Shown: one piece after another, positions 1-11,509 of the stretch
How positions within the stretch are numbered: position 1 is the first letter of the stretch
How the letters are laid out: every line of letters starts with the position of its first letter
Origin: Macrostomum hystrix
Taxonomy: Eukaryota > Platyhelminthes > Macrostomidae
Direction of reading: 5' to 3'
NCBI GenBank assembly: GCA_950097015.1
Contig: CATNEN010000005.1
Span: forward strand, 5,199,501 to 5,263,500
Length of the DNA stretch: 64,000 bases
Program-made: the position numbers and the translations under genes
Notes under the pieces: model-generated
Databases searched by the model: none
What the model was told of the DNA's origin: nothing
What the model saw: the letters and a program-made list of their open reading frames with translations, nothing else

Positions 1-963
1 CTGGACTATTGTGAAGAGCTGGTGGGATTCCTTCAGGCTGCCATCCGTCGTCGATTTGAATCTGCCTTTTCCAGCACGGAGTGTTTGCTGGCTGCCGCGT
101 TTCATCTCAGATTCCGCCTGACGAGGCTTCAGAAGTACGTCTTCTCGAAGGTTTCGCTCGTCCGACGTCTGATGGAGGACGCTGTCGAGAAGAAGCTGCA
201 AAAACAGACCCAGAAGCGGATGTCAGCAGCAGCTCCGGCAACAGCAAAGACAACTTACTCGACGGCGTCAGCCACCCACAGAAGTGCACGAAGGACAGGG
301 CGTCAAGCTCACGGAGCAGGGCTCGCGAAATAATTCGAGACTGGTTGAATGGCGCGTGGAGGCCTGTAGACGGCATTTCGGAGCGGGCCTTCAATGGTGT
401 CCCCGAATAAAATGCCCTCTTTGTGCGCTGCAACACTGGTATTCCATCGAGTGCAGCAGTCGAGCTGAATTGCCGTAAAAATTCTCGATGGCAAAAGACG
501 TGCTTCGTGCGAAGCGAGCACCGCTCGCCGACGCCACGCTGTCGCGCCTCCTGCTGCTGCGGGGGAACAAGTACTTGGTGCCAGACAGCCGCAGGCGAGA
601 TATTTTATATATTTTATACGATTATTTCTCATTCTCTATCGTATTTCTCAGCTAGTTGTTATTGTAAAAGGAATGATAAATTAGTGCACCAGCTAGCAGA
701 CTTATTTGCAAGTTTTTGTTATAGCGCTGCAAAAACAATAATTTTTTTTTGTTTGCAGTGAAGAAAAAAATAATTTGTTAGTAGTAAACTTTTTTAAAGC
801 TCAAAACACGTCAATTTAATGATAGATAAAAGAGCCGGTACCGAAGGACCAGAAGTTACTTTTTCGAAGTACTGGTAACAGAAAAGTGCCGGAAGTTACT
901 TTCTTCAGTGCCGGAAGTTACTTGACCGAAAGTTACTTTGTAAAAGCAGCTTGCCCAACACTG
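1..963 (+). mobile_element. hAT transposon remnant, 3' part with transposase C-terminus
   Basis: Bases 22-200 translate to a hAT-like segment (AAIRRRFESAF, then LLAAAFHLRFRL), which resembles the part of ZBED/Ac-type transposases before the dimerisation region. After frameshifts, bases 440-595 give the C-terminal dimerisation segment: PSSAAVE in one frame, then FSMAKDVLRAKRAPLAD and LLLLRGNKYLV in another. The element ends at 961-963 with ttgcccaacactg, the reverse complement of the hAT-style terminus CAGTGTTGGGCAA. The 5' end lies outside the window. The reading frame is broken between the two conserved blocks, so this copy is dead. Assignment to hAT rests on recognised motifs and the terminus. 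Confidence 0.75.
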
Positions 964-1018
964 CCTAAAATGGTTACAATGGCGAACACGCCACGACGAG
1001 CTTCAAACAATTATCAGT

Positions 1019-1096
1019 GAGCCCATGTGACGAAGACACAGATAGGGACGACGTGGACTGGGACGACTTTGACTCGACCTGGGATGAGGATGACTA
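1019..1096 (+). CDS. Possible terminal coding exon with acidic tail
   Basis: After a plausible acceptor (caattatcag) the sequence reads SPCDEDTDRDDVDWDDF, then DSTWDEDD and a TAG stop. The strongly acidic, Trp-containing tail looks like a protein C-terminus. No upstream exon can be assigned because the hAT element occupies everything to the left. It could be chance or part of the repeat. Function unknown. Confidence 0.25.
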
Positions 1097-2149
1097 GCCG
1101 CTGTGTCCTATGCAAGCGGAAGGCGGATTGTGGCCGATGTGACGTCTGCCTGCACCAACCTACTCTGAAGTCAGGCTGCCAATTGCGCTGTTGTGCCAAT
1201 CCTCATCTGCAAAGGACCAGCTGTCCTGTCCGCTGTCCTGTAAGTTAGCGCGCAGGGCGACCTGTGCGGGGCCGTCGCGATCATCGGCGATGCAGTGGGC
1301 TTGAATGGCGGTGAGTGGAGCCAGTGGGGGAGCCAGTGGATGGGAGCCAGTGGCCGGCGTGTGGGTGACTCCATGGGAGGCTGGTCGGTCATTCCACCAG
1401 CGCCATCTGCCGCAGTGTGTTACCGCCGGAGGGGCGTGATGATCGATGGCAGACGCCACCCGGTTTCGCCGATGCTCGACCCCCGGCTGGCTCAGGATTC
1501 GCACAGAGTGAATGCGCACCTTCGGATCCAACTGCTGTCTTCTGCCTTCGGTAAATGCCTCTGGTCTCTGGACTACTATATTCTCTAGGTTCGTGGCTTA
1601 AAGTGCGTTTTTTATAGCGCTTGACTTGGCTCTGGCTTTGGCAGTCCAGAACATTGTTCTTTGGACTTCTGCCTTAGCGCATGCTTTTTTGCTGCATGTG
1701 TTGTGACAAAGCCGGATCGCCTTCTGATCCTGTCTTCCAGTGAGCGAGCACGAGGGTGGCGTCAGCCCGCTGGTCGGACTGACTTCGGAATCCGAGCGTG
1801 GGGTCGCGTCAGGAGACTTGATCAGTCCGTCCCTATGGTGCAGTTCAGTCCCAGCCAGACCCGCAAATGAGTGACAAAAAGACCAAAGTTACTCACTTAA
1901 CAGTTTCTTAGACTGCAACTTTAACTGTGCGGTGGTCGCCGATGGGGGACTCGGTCGGTACTACCTTAAGGTACAATCTTAATTAGTCTCAGATTCGGTT
2001 GGAGGGTTAGGGTTGAGCAAACGGTCGAAGGAGCCCCTCACCGGCGCCACTCAAATATATATTTTAGGCTGGCCGGGCTAAGCCGCGGGTATCGCTACCC
2101 CGGGCCCACCCGGCCACCCACACAACCAGTTTAGAAGATAACAGCGAGA
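1097..2149. other. Intergenic, no gene seen
   Basis: Mixed-composition DNA with short unsupported ORFs. A GC-rich stretch around 2085-2120 has opposed ggccggg and cccggcc arms. No conserved protein segment was recognised. Confidence 0.5.
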
Positions 2150-2151
2150 AG

Positions 2152-2233
2152 GCTGCTGATTGGCCGGCGCGCGAGAGAGGCGGCCCGGACCAATCAGCAG
2201 CTGCGCGAGCATGTTAACACTTGGGGTTTTAAA
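2152..2233. promoter_or_regulatory. Promoter-like patch: inverted CCAAT pair plus TTTTAAA
   Basis: gctgctgattgg at 2152-2163 and its perfect reverse complement at 2190-2201 place two CCAAT boxes in opposite orientation, separated by GC-rich sequence. A TATA-like ttttaaa follows at 2227-2233. This resembles a promoter, possibly of a transposon LTR, but no downstream gene is identified. Confidence 0.35.
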
Positions 2234-2439
2234 GGTAGTCGGGAGGGTGGGGCGATAACAGGCTGGGGGGACGCGTTGAGAGGGGTGGGGCAGCTAGCCA
2301 AGCCAGCGAGCCCCGACAGACTGGGGTGAGTGGAGCATAAACAGCCGAGGAGGGAAAGTACAGTGCCCAGTGCGCCAATCAACTGCAAGCCTGAGATCGC
2401 TAAGCAGTGAAAGTACACCACGGCACAACACATGTACTA

Positions 2440-4250
2440 TTCCCCAAAGACAAAGAGCCTTTGACTAGATTCAGGCTCGTGCTCCTCTTGTGACCGGGCC
2501 GCATTTTTCGGCCCTGTTTGCTGTTGTGCCGTTGCTTTAAGTAGCAGTTGTATGTACTGGCTGGCTTACTATTGCTCGGATCAGGCGCGATTTGAAAAGA
2601 CCTTTGTGCGCCTGTGCTACCCTACCTACTTATCAGTAGTGTGTTGTGTTTAGCTGCAGTTCGCAGGCCAGTGTACATGGAATTTGCTTTTTTATTTCTT
2701 TCCTGTGATTGTTTTAATACAATACTAAAATTTATTGATATTCCCCGATCAAAAATACTCAAATATTTTCAGAATTTTTTTGTTTTGATCTCTGCAAATA
2801 CTCTATCGCCTTCTCAACTCGTTAATCTGCTTATCGTTACTTGAATGTTGTAAAAATCAATGAGGACAGATTTTTGGCGGAGGAGAGCATTTTTACGCGA
2901 TTTTCCTGCCACACTTTAATGTGCGCTTTTACTGTAACTTTTTATATTTACACAGTAATTCGCGTTGTTTATTGATATACTGTATTCGCACTGTACTTCC
3001 TTTATTTGTAAGGCGTTTACCGTACTTTATTGTATTCAAATTTGTTTTACTGAATGTTATATAAATACTGCACAGTCATTGCGTACGCTGATTTGAAAAG
3101 CGGCTCGGTAACCCGAAATTGTTACGCTACGACAAGAAAAACACGCAGGCATATCTCAATTTGAATTATATCATTTATTTAATCAACAACGAAACCGCAA
3201 CATCACGCCAAATAAACAAAATTATTAACGACATAAATATTTTGTATTTAATTTGTCCACGAAATAAAAATTCTGGTACATCGTTACAAAAACTATTCTC
3301 ACTCTGCTAGACCTTTATAGGCCTATGGTCTATAGCTAAATAAGTAGACATTAGATAATTATCCTTATACCAGGATTGAATCAAGAATACTTTTTACAAG
3401 TAATTGTGTTGAGCCTAAAAAAGCCTTATACGCTTTGTTTTCATTTGTAGGGCATATCAATGTTACTATACTGGACGCAGTTGCTTTGTATCAAACAATA
3501 AATTTGATACAAGTAACAAATATGCAAGTTAAATTGCTCGCCTTACAAAAAGTCTAAAACTGATTTACAAATTAGAAATATTAAATTCGTGAACTGGATG
3601 AATAAAATCAAGAATAAATTAATGCATTTCGCGGTATGAGGGGTAGTTACCGTTTTTGTTAATTTTTTTATTAAACAATCATTACCTATGCACTTTTCTT
3701 TTGCATTTCATTACATTGCATACATTACCAAATTAGCGATCCCAACATGTAATAACAGAAGTGCAGCAAGCCGCGGCACAATGGATACGATTCAACCAGA
3801 GGAAATCTCAAGAGACCTAGCAAAGCCCAGATTGGCTTTGCAGTTGGCTGAAAAAATGTGAAAATGCAGGGGCACAAAATAAGCATGGAAATATTCATGC
3901 GCCAGTGAACTCGCTAGGAAAATGATAGGAGGAGGAAAATATTCAGTTAGGTTTAGAATAGATGAAAAATATAATTGTATTTTCCGCTATGATTATATTC
4001 ATTTGTCTTATCTAGGAGAAATGCTAATTGATTTAGGCGCCCTCAATCAAGTAAATATTTGATTGAGGTATTTATTTTATCATATTATTTCAAATGTTCT
4101 TAGTAGGACAAATATGGTCGATTCGCACGCTAATTGGTACCCCTAGAAGAATAAGTCAGTTATAAAAGCAGTTAAAGCTTTAGAAAATCCTATTTATCAT
4201 ACAGGACCATGACTGATGAGCAACTGATGAGCAGTTGCTAGCGTTTATGA
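2440..4250. other. AT-rich intergenic DNA
   Basis: AT-rich sequence with scattered stops in all frames. No coding segment, RNA gene or long repeat was recognised. Confidence 0.5.
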
Positions 4251-4319
4251 TTGGCATTTTCGACTGCGCGAATAGAATCATTAATGGCTTCAATTAGAAT
4301 TGAAACTGCTTTCATAACC

Positions 4320-5130
4320 GTCCTCACCGCCATTCTGCCCCTCTTCACTGCATTCTGCCACCTCCTTAATGCCATTCTGCCACCTCCTCAACGCCATTCT
4401 GCCACCTCCTCAACGCCATTCTGCCACCTCCTCACTGCCATTCTGCCACCTCCTCAACGCCATTCTGCCTCTCCTCAACGCCATTCTGCCTCTCCTCAAC
4501 GCCATTCTGCCACCTCCTCACTGCCATTCTGCCACCCCCTCAATGCCATTCTGCCACCTCCTCAACGCCATTCTGCCACCTCCTCAACGCCATTCTGCCA
4601 CCTCCTCACTGCCATTCTGCCACCTCCTCAATGCCATTCTGCCACCTCCTCAACGCCATTCTGCCACCTCCTCACTGCCATTCTGCCTCTTCTCACCGCC
4701 ATTCTGCCCCTCCTCACTGCCATTCTACCTCTTCTCACCGCCATTCTGCCACCTCCTCACCGCCATTCTGCCACCTCCTCACCGCCATTCTGCCACATCC
4801 TCACCGCCATTCCGTCACCTCCTCACCGCCATTCTGCCACATCCTCACCGCCATTCTGCCCCTCCTCACTGCCATTCTGCCACCTTCTCACCGCCATTCT
4901 ACTCCATTCTCTATGCCCTTCAACTCCAGTCTCTATGCGATTGTACTCTATCCTCCGCCATTCTACTCTATCCTCTGCCATTCTTCTCTATCCTCTGCCA
5001 TTCTACTCTATCCTCTGCTATTCTACTCTATCCTCTGCCATTCTACTCTATCTTCCGCCATTCTACTGTATCTTCCGCCATTCTACTCTCTCTTCCGTCA
5101 TTCTACTCCATCAATCCTACCCCCACCTTT
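4320..5130. repeat. Minisatellite, 22-bp then 20-bp units
   Basis: From about 4320 to 4910 the array repeats a 22-bp unit beginning gccattctgccac, with a ctcaac/ctcact variant end. From about 4950 to 5115 it changes to a 20-bp relative (cattctactctatcctctgc). Because 22 = 1 mod 3, all three plus frames stay open; the predicted Pro/His/Ser-rich proteins are not believed to be genes. Confidence 0.95.
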
Positions 5131-5139
5131 CCAGTGCAT

Positions 5140-5615
5140 CAGTCTCCCTAAGTGTCCATATTACATCAACTTTAGCTAGCAGATTTCACGGAATGAGTAA
5201 GAAGGGCTTTTTGGTAGGTGAATGTGCATCTTATTGAGTCTTTCCTCATTCGCCTAAGCGATCATAAAGCATTAGGACAACGTATTGGAGACGAGGTTCA
5301 GGGAGAGAAGATGTGCAAGCTGATGGTAGAGCATGGCATAAAATATTTTATGATTTGCAGCCAGAAAGATAGAGACAAGGAAAAGCGCACAGCACATTAG
5401 ATTTAAGTAGCAAGCTCGCGGTTGTTGCTTTAGTGATTTGAGCAACAAAATCTAGCTAAAACAAGAGATTGCTGGACCGAAGATTTTAATCAGGTTTTCC
5501 TGCCGAATTTCCCCAATTTGAAATCCGATTTTGAAATTTGGTAAGCTAATGATAAAAACTATTTTTTGTTTTTCGGTTAAATACATGGATTCTTAGTTAA
5601 CAGGTGTATACGATT
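5140..5615. other. Unique spacer between two related arrays
   Basis: Non-repetitive sequence separating two arrays of the same repeat family. A 60-codon ORF at 5218-5400 has no recognisable features, so no gene is called. Confidence 0.5.
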
Positions 5616-5617
5616 TC

Positions 5618-8105
5618 GCCATTCTGCCACATTCACACCGCCATTCTACCCCCTCAACGCCATTCTACCCCCTCACCGCCATTCTACCCCCTACTCACCC
5701 CATTCTACCCCGTCACCGCCATTTTACCCCCTACTCACCCCATTCTACCCCCTCACCGCCATTCTACCCCCTACTCACCTCATTCTACCCCCTCACCGCC
5801 ATTCTACCCCCTACTCACCCCATTCTACCCCCTCACCGCTATTCTACCCCCTCCTCATCCCATTCTACCCTCTCACCGCCATTCTACCCCCTACTCACCC
5901 CATTCTACCATTCTGCCACCCTATCTCCGCAATTCTGCACCATCCTCACCGCCATTTTGCCACATCGTCACTGCCATTCCGCCCCCTCCTCACTGCCATT
6001 CTGCCTCTCCTCAACGCCATTCTGCCACCTCCTCACTGCCATTCTGCCACATCCTCTCTGCCATTCTGCTACCTCCTCAATGCCATTCTGCCACCTCCTC
6101 AACGCCATTCTGCCTCTCCTCAACGCCATTCTGCCACCTCCTCACTGCCATTCTGCCACATCCTCTCCGCCATTCTGCCACATCCTCTCTGCCATTCTGC
6201 TACCTCCTCAATGCCATTCTGCCACCTCCTCAACGCCATTCTGCCTCTCCTCAACGCCATTCTGCCACATCCTCACTGCCATTCTGCCACATCCTCTCCG
6301 CCATTCTGCCACATCCTCTCTGCCATTCTGCCACATCCTCTCCGCCATTCTGCCACATCCTCTCCGCCATTCTGCCACATCCTCTCTGCCATTCTGCCAC
6401 ATCCTCTCTGCCATTCTGTCACCTCCTCAATGCCATTCTGCCACCTCCTCAACGCCATTCTGCCTCTCCTCAACGCCATTCCGCCCCCTCCTCATCGCCA
6501 TTATGCCACATCCTCTCCGCCATTCTGCCACATCCTCTCCGCCCTTCTGGCACATCCTCTCTGCCATTCTGTCACCTCCTCAATGCCATTCCGCCCCCTC
6601 CTCATCGCCATTATGCCACATCCTCTCCGCCATTCTGCCACATCCTCTCTGCCATTCTGCCACATCCTCTCTGCCATTCTGTCACCTCCTCAATGCCATT
6701 CTGCCACCTCCTCACTGCCATTCTGCCTCTCCTCAACGCCATTCTGCCTCTCCTCAACGCCATTCTGCCACCTCCTCACTGCCATTCTGCCACATCCTCT
6801 CTGCCATTCTGCTACCTCCTCAATGCCATTCTGCCACCTCCTCAACGCCATTCTGCCTCTCCTCAACGCCATTCTGCCACCTCCTCACTGCCATTCTGCC
6901 ACATCCTCTCCGCCATTCTGCCACATCCTCTCTGCCATTCTGCTACCTCCTCAATGCCATTCTGCCACCTCCTCAACGCCATTCTGCCTCTCCTCAACGC
7001 CATTCTGCCACATCCTCACTGCCATTCTGCCACATCCTCTCCGCCATTCTGCCACATCCTCTCTGCCATTCTGCCACATCCTCTCCGCCATTCTGCCACA
7101 TCCTCTCCGCCATTCTGCCACATCCTCTCCGCCATTCTGCCACATCCTCTCCGCCATTCTGCCACATCCTCTCTGCCATTCTGTCACCTCCTCAATGCCA
7201 TTCTGCCACCTCCTCAACGCCATTCTGCCTCTCCTCAACGCCATTCCGCCCCCTCCTCATCGCCATTATGCCACATCCTCTCCGCCATTCTGCCACATCC
7301 TCTCCGCCCTTCTGGCACATCCTCTCTGCCATTCTGTCACCTCCTCAATGCCATTCTGCCACCTCCTCAACGCCATTCTGCCTCTCCTCAACGCCATTCT
7401 GCCACCTCCTCACTGCCATTCTGCCACATCCTCTCCGCCATACTGCCACATCCTCTCTGCCATTCTGCCATATCCTCTCCGCCATTCTGCCACATCCTCT
7501 CCGCCCTTCTGGCACATCCTCTCTGCCATTCTGCCACATCCTCTCCGCCATTCTGCCACATCCTCTCCGCCATTCTGCCACATCCTCTCCGCCATTCTGC
7601 CACATCCTCTCCGCCATTCTGCCACATCCTCTCTGCCATTCTGCCACATCCTCTCTGCCATTCTGCCACATCCTCTCTGCCATTCTGCCACATCCTCTCT
7701 GCCATTCTGCCACATCCTCTCCGCCATTCTGCCACATCCTCTCCGCCATTCTGCCACATCCTCTCCGCCATTCTGCCACATCCTCTCCGCCATTCTGCCA
7801 CATCCTCTCCGCCATTCTGCCACATCCTCTCTGCCATTCTGCCACATCCTCTCTGCCATTCTGCCACATCCTCTCTGCCATTCTGCCACATCCTCTCTGC
7901 CATTCTGCCACATCCTCTCCGCCATTCTGCCACATCCTCTCCGCCATTCTGCCACATCCTCTCCGCCATTCTGCCACATCCTCTCCGCTATTCCTCTCCT
8001 CTATTCTGTCGCATTCTCTCCGCCATTCAGCCATTCCTCACCGCCATTCTGCCCCGTCCTCACCGCCATTCTGCCACCTCCTCATCGCCATTCCGCCACC
8101 TCCTC
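5618..8105. repeat. Large 22-bp minisatellite
   Basis: About 2.5 kb. The first 300 bp use a cattctaccccctactcacc-type variant; the rest is a 22-bp unit (gccattctgccacatcctct plus cc or tg). Variant blocks recur in the same order, for example the segments around 6440-6560 and 7190-7320, which implies duplication of multi-unit blocks. Frames stay open on both strands only because the unit length is not a multiple of 3. Confidence 0.95.
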
Positions 8106-8163
8106 TCCTCATAGCTAATAGAGTAAAGCCTAGTTTCCCTGACCTTCCAGTCCAAGCTGCTGG

Positions 8164-8463
8164 ATGTCATCGCTACTGCTTCCATTCTGCTGGCTGCTCG
8201 GCGCCTGCTTGGCGGCTCACTCATCAGCCGCTCCTGCTAAGCGTCATGGCGAGGACTTTCAGAGCCGTCTAGTAGCCGATATCGAGCTGCTGAACAGGAT
8301 GGAGCAGCAGCGAAGGCTTGGCCATCAGGCTGAGAACCCTGTGCCATTCTTCTTCATGCTGAAGCGTCTATCCAAGGTTGAGGAGCAGTTCGATCATCCT
8401 TGGCATCAACTCGGAGGACCTCAACGTGATGCCATCCTTCTTGGAAAGAGCTTCAATCACTAG
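8164..8463 (+). CDS. Small secreted prohormone-like protein, 99 aa
   Basis: Residues 1-22 form a signal peptide (MSSLLLPFCWLLGACLAA). Dibasic sites follow at K26-R27, R50-R51 and K67-R68. Processing there would release a 22-residue spacer (28-49), a peptide LGHQAENPVPFFFML (52-66) and a 31-residue C-terminal part. No known neuropeptide family was recognised. The ATG sits 13 bp after a good acceptor (ttccctgaccttccag, ending 8150), so a 5' non-coding exon probably lies upstream, across or before the minisatellite. Poly(A) signals AATAAA lie at 8672 and 8691. Composition differs from the neighbouring repeat, which favours a real gene. The secreted, cleaved nature is inferred from motifs only. 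Confidence 0.55.
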   Translation: MSSLLLPFCWLLGACLAAHSSAAPAKRHGEDFQSRLVADIELLNRMEQQRRLGHQAENPVPFFFMLKRLSKVEEQFDHPWHQLGGPQRDAILLGKSFNH

Positions 8464-8787
8464 CGGGCTCACCGTTGGCAATGAAAATAGTGAATTGTTT
8501 TTGTCACCTTTTCTTGTGGCTAAATTGTGCGTCATGTTAATATTTGTTGATAAAAAGCTGCTTTGCTTTGCGAATATGGGACTGCTGATCAGAGGAATTC
8601 CAAGTGCGCAATGCACAATAGTTCAAGACTGGACACTTGGCACTCTATGCAGCAAATTTATTTACGCATGCAATAAAAAAGGCATCCACAAATAAAAGTG
8701 CTTCTGTCTGCATCATACTACTGTGCAAGTAGCTCGTTCCGCTGGCAAATAAATCTCTGAACTGAAAGTGAAATTTAGAATCTAGAT

Positions 8788-9589
8788 CAGGGGTCGGCAA
8801 ACTCCGGCCCGCGGGCCAGATGCGGCCCTCGAAGCTCCCAAATCCGGCCCGTTGCCCATTCTGACATCTACAGTGTCCTGTTTCATCTCTTTCGTGTCTA
8901 ATCTCTCCCGTGTCTAATCTCTCCTGTGTCTAATCTCTCCCGTGTCTAATCTCCCGTGTCTAATGTCTCCCCTGTCTTACCTCTCCCGTGTCTCATCTCT
9001 CCCGTGTCTCATCTCTCCCGTGTCTTATCTCTCACGTGTCTCATCTCTCCCGTGTCTCATCTCTCCCGTGTCTCATCTCTCCCGTGTCTCATCTCTCCCG
9101 TGTCTCATCTCTCCCGTGTCTCATCTCTCCCGTGTATCATCTCTCCCGTGTCTCATCTCTCCCGTGTATCATCTCTCCCGTGTCTCATCTCTCCCGTGTA
9201 TCATCTCTCCCGTGTCTCATCTCTCCCGTGTCCCATCTCTCACGTGTCTCATCTCTCCCGTGTCTCATCTCTCCCGTGTCTCATCTCTCCCGTGTCTCAT
9301 CTCTCCCGTGTCTCATCTCTCCCGTGTCTCATCTCTCCCGTGTATCATCTCTCCCGTGTCTCATCTCTCCCGTGTATCATCTCTCCCGTGTCTCATCTCT
9401 CCCGTGTCTCATCTCTCCCGTGTCTCATCTCTCCCGTGTCCCATCTCTCACGTGTCTCATCTCTCCCGTGTCTCATATCTCATATTTATCTCCCCTATCT
9501 CATATTTATACTGTCAATGCGGCCCGCTGTCGTCTTTTAGGTTCTCTCTTTGGCCCGCCAGCAAATAAGTTTGCCTATCTAATCTAATA
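8788..9589. mobile_element. hAT-type MITE with internal 16-bp minisatellite
   Basis: The left end is caggggtcggcaaactccgg; the right end contains ggcccgccagcaaataagtt, whose complement carries the same ggcaaact and gcgggcc blocks. The copy is flanked by identical 8-bp target duplications atctagat (8780-8787 and 9590-9597), as expected for hAT. The interior, 8870-9480, is a 16-bp array (tctcccgtgtctcatc). The outer 13 bp of the right terminus have diverged. It encodes no transposase. Confidence 0.8.
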
Positions 9590-9599
9590 ATCTAGATAA

Positions 9600-10930
9600 T
9601 ATGTTTAGCTATTTTACAAACTAGAAATAGTCGCAAAGTCTAAATAAATTTAATTTTATGAGTATAAACGCGAAATCAGCGACTCTTAATACCAATATCC
9701 GCTATAAGTCATAAATGGCTGATAAATTAGCATATTTTCAACTTTTTTCTAAACGGAATTAATGTAGCAATCGGTCTGTGAGACCACATTTTTCAAGTTA
9801 ATTCCCTTATAAGTAGTCAGCAGCGCGTTTGACGTCAGTCAGCAGAGGCGAGTGACTTCAAAGGCGAGAGGTGTGCACAGCGGTCTTCGAAGACTGGTCG
9901 ACGGCCCTCTTAGCGGGTTTGTCTCTTCATTTTTCTCTCTCTTCACTTTGATGTACTCGCCTAGTTAATTAATAAGCCGAACTTCGGTCGCTATTTAAGC
10001 CTTATTTAGTACTCGTATATTCTAGGTATTTAGATGTAGAAATACATTTTAATCCTCATAACATTGAGCGCGTTCTCAAGTGTGTTTTTGCTAAATGAAA
10101 TTTATCAGACTTCTACAATTAAAAGATGAAGAATTACGCTCGTATTTGTGAAATATTATGAAATGCCCTTCAAAGCTTAAATATTGAAAGATTCTCCCAG
10201 TCAAAAGCTCTAACCACTGCATCGGCTAAGAGGCTGCACAAATAGGAGTAATTAAAAGTTTGAATTGTGCGAAATCTCGTGATAAACGCAAACAGATAGA
10301 GCAATTCTGTGTTCTACAATACGAAACATTTTCTTTCTACATTTCATTTTTTGCTTGCCTTCACCTTTCGATTGTCACTAGGGCTGAGCATATTAGCGCA
10401 TAACAATTCGTATCATAGGCGCATCAGCGACTCGGGGAAGAGTTTAAAACGAAAGCATTTGAGAGCATGTTAATAGAATGGAAAATTCTATTGCCTAGTT
10501 ACTAATTTGAGACAGAGTAGATGTATACGGTAGCTAGGTAGAATGAAAAAAAGCACTAATTCAATTGCTTGGCCCTAAGCGCATTTTTATCTAAGCCTAA
10601 ACAAGCTCTAATCCGTTCCTTTGATCGGTTAGGTGCTGTGCAGTGTCTACCGTGTAGCTACTGATTGTTGGGATTTCTATAACTTCACTGCTGAAATTTT
10701 CCCATTTACAGTGTCCTGCCTTTCTACAGCAGGCAATTCTTGCTCACAGAAGTGCTATAAATTTGCTTTTTACTTTTTCGTAAAGTGAACACGAAAGTCC
10801 AATTATAAATACGGGAAACAAATGCATTTTTAAATTCCACTTTTTCTCATCATTTTAGTGGCTTTAAAAAAGTACAAATCTAGAGTTAGCCGAGGCCCTG
10901 ACTGTGGGATCTTGTAGCTCAGAACGGGAT
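9600..10930. other. No gene seen
   Basis: AT-rich unique DNA. A short tRNA-like antisense stretch (agctctaaccactgcatcgg, about 10207) may be an old SINE head. Nothing else is recognisable. Confidence 0.45.
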
Positions 10931-11509
10931 CGATGTAATTTATGCAGAGCACGACTGGCAATCAGTGTCACCGCGGGTTGGCCATTGTTAGACTAGTTAA
11001 TTCCGAAGGTCTCGACAGTAAGACGACTTTCCAAGAAATCCAATTAGCCAGTAAGACCTTTAGAGAACGAAATTCGAAACAAGAAAATACCCTCGTACCT
11101 TCTTTTCTTGGAACAGGTGATTAAACATTGAATGACTGACCAGACTTTGAGCAGAAAGCCAGCTCTCTAGTACATACAGCTAGACTAGTTCGTCTGAGAT
11201 ACTTTTCTTGTCCAAAATTGAATCTAACCGCTCATGGAATTTTAAAGAACAGAGTCAACTTTCTATCGAAATATGTCTCGTGTGAAATTTTCCTGGAGGG
11301 ATTACATTGGGTCTAACATTCGGTCACTAGAGATGCAGGTGTTGACTGCAAGTCAAATGCTACTGGCGTCGAGAGACGATTGCAAACTAAAATTGAGACA
11401 CGATTGCACTGCGAAATCAAGAAGTGTGAACTAAAAGCCAAATACTACAGTCTATTAAGCGACGAGAGACGATTGCAATGCGAAATTAAGAAACGACCGC
11501 ATTGTGAAA
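10931..11509. repeat. Degenerate short repeats flanking a LINE insertion
   Basis: Contains imperfect copies of gattgcaatgcgaaatt (11395-11500). The same motif reappears beyond the LINE at about 12810-12880, so the LINE apparently inserted into a small degenerate tandem repeat. No gene is called. Confidence 0.5.

Noticed and set aside
4251-8272. Long Pro/His/Ser-rich ORFs (up to 836 codons) on both strands
   Set aside because: They are the 22-bp minisatellite read in three frames; the unit has no stop and is 1 mod 3, so openness says nothing about coding.
4320-9480. CRISPR-like array
   Set aside because: Units are directly contiguous with no unique spacers, and the genome is eukaryotic.
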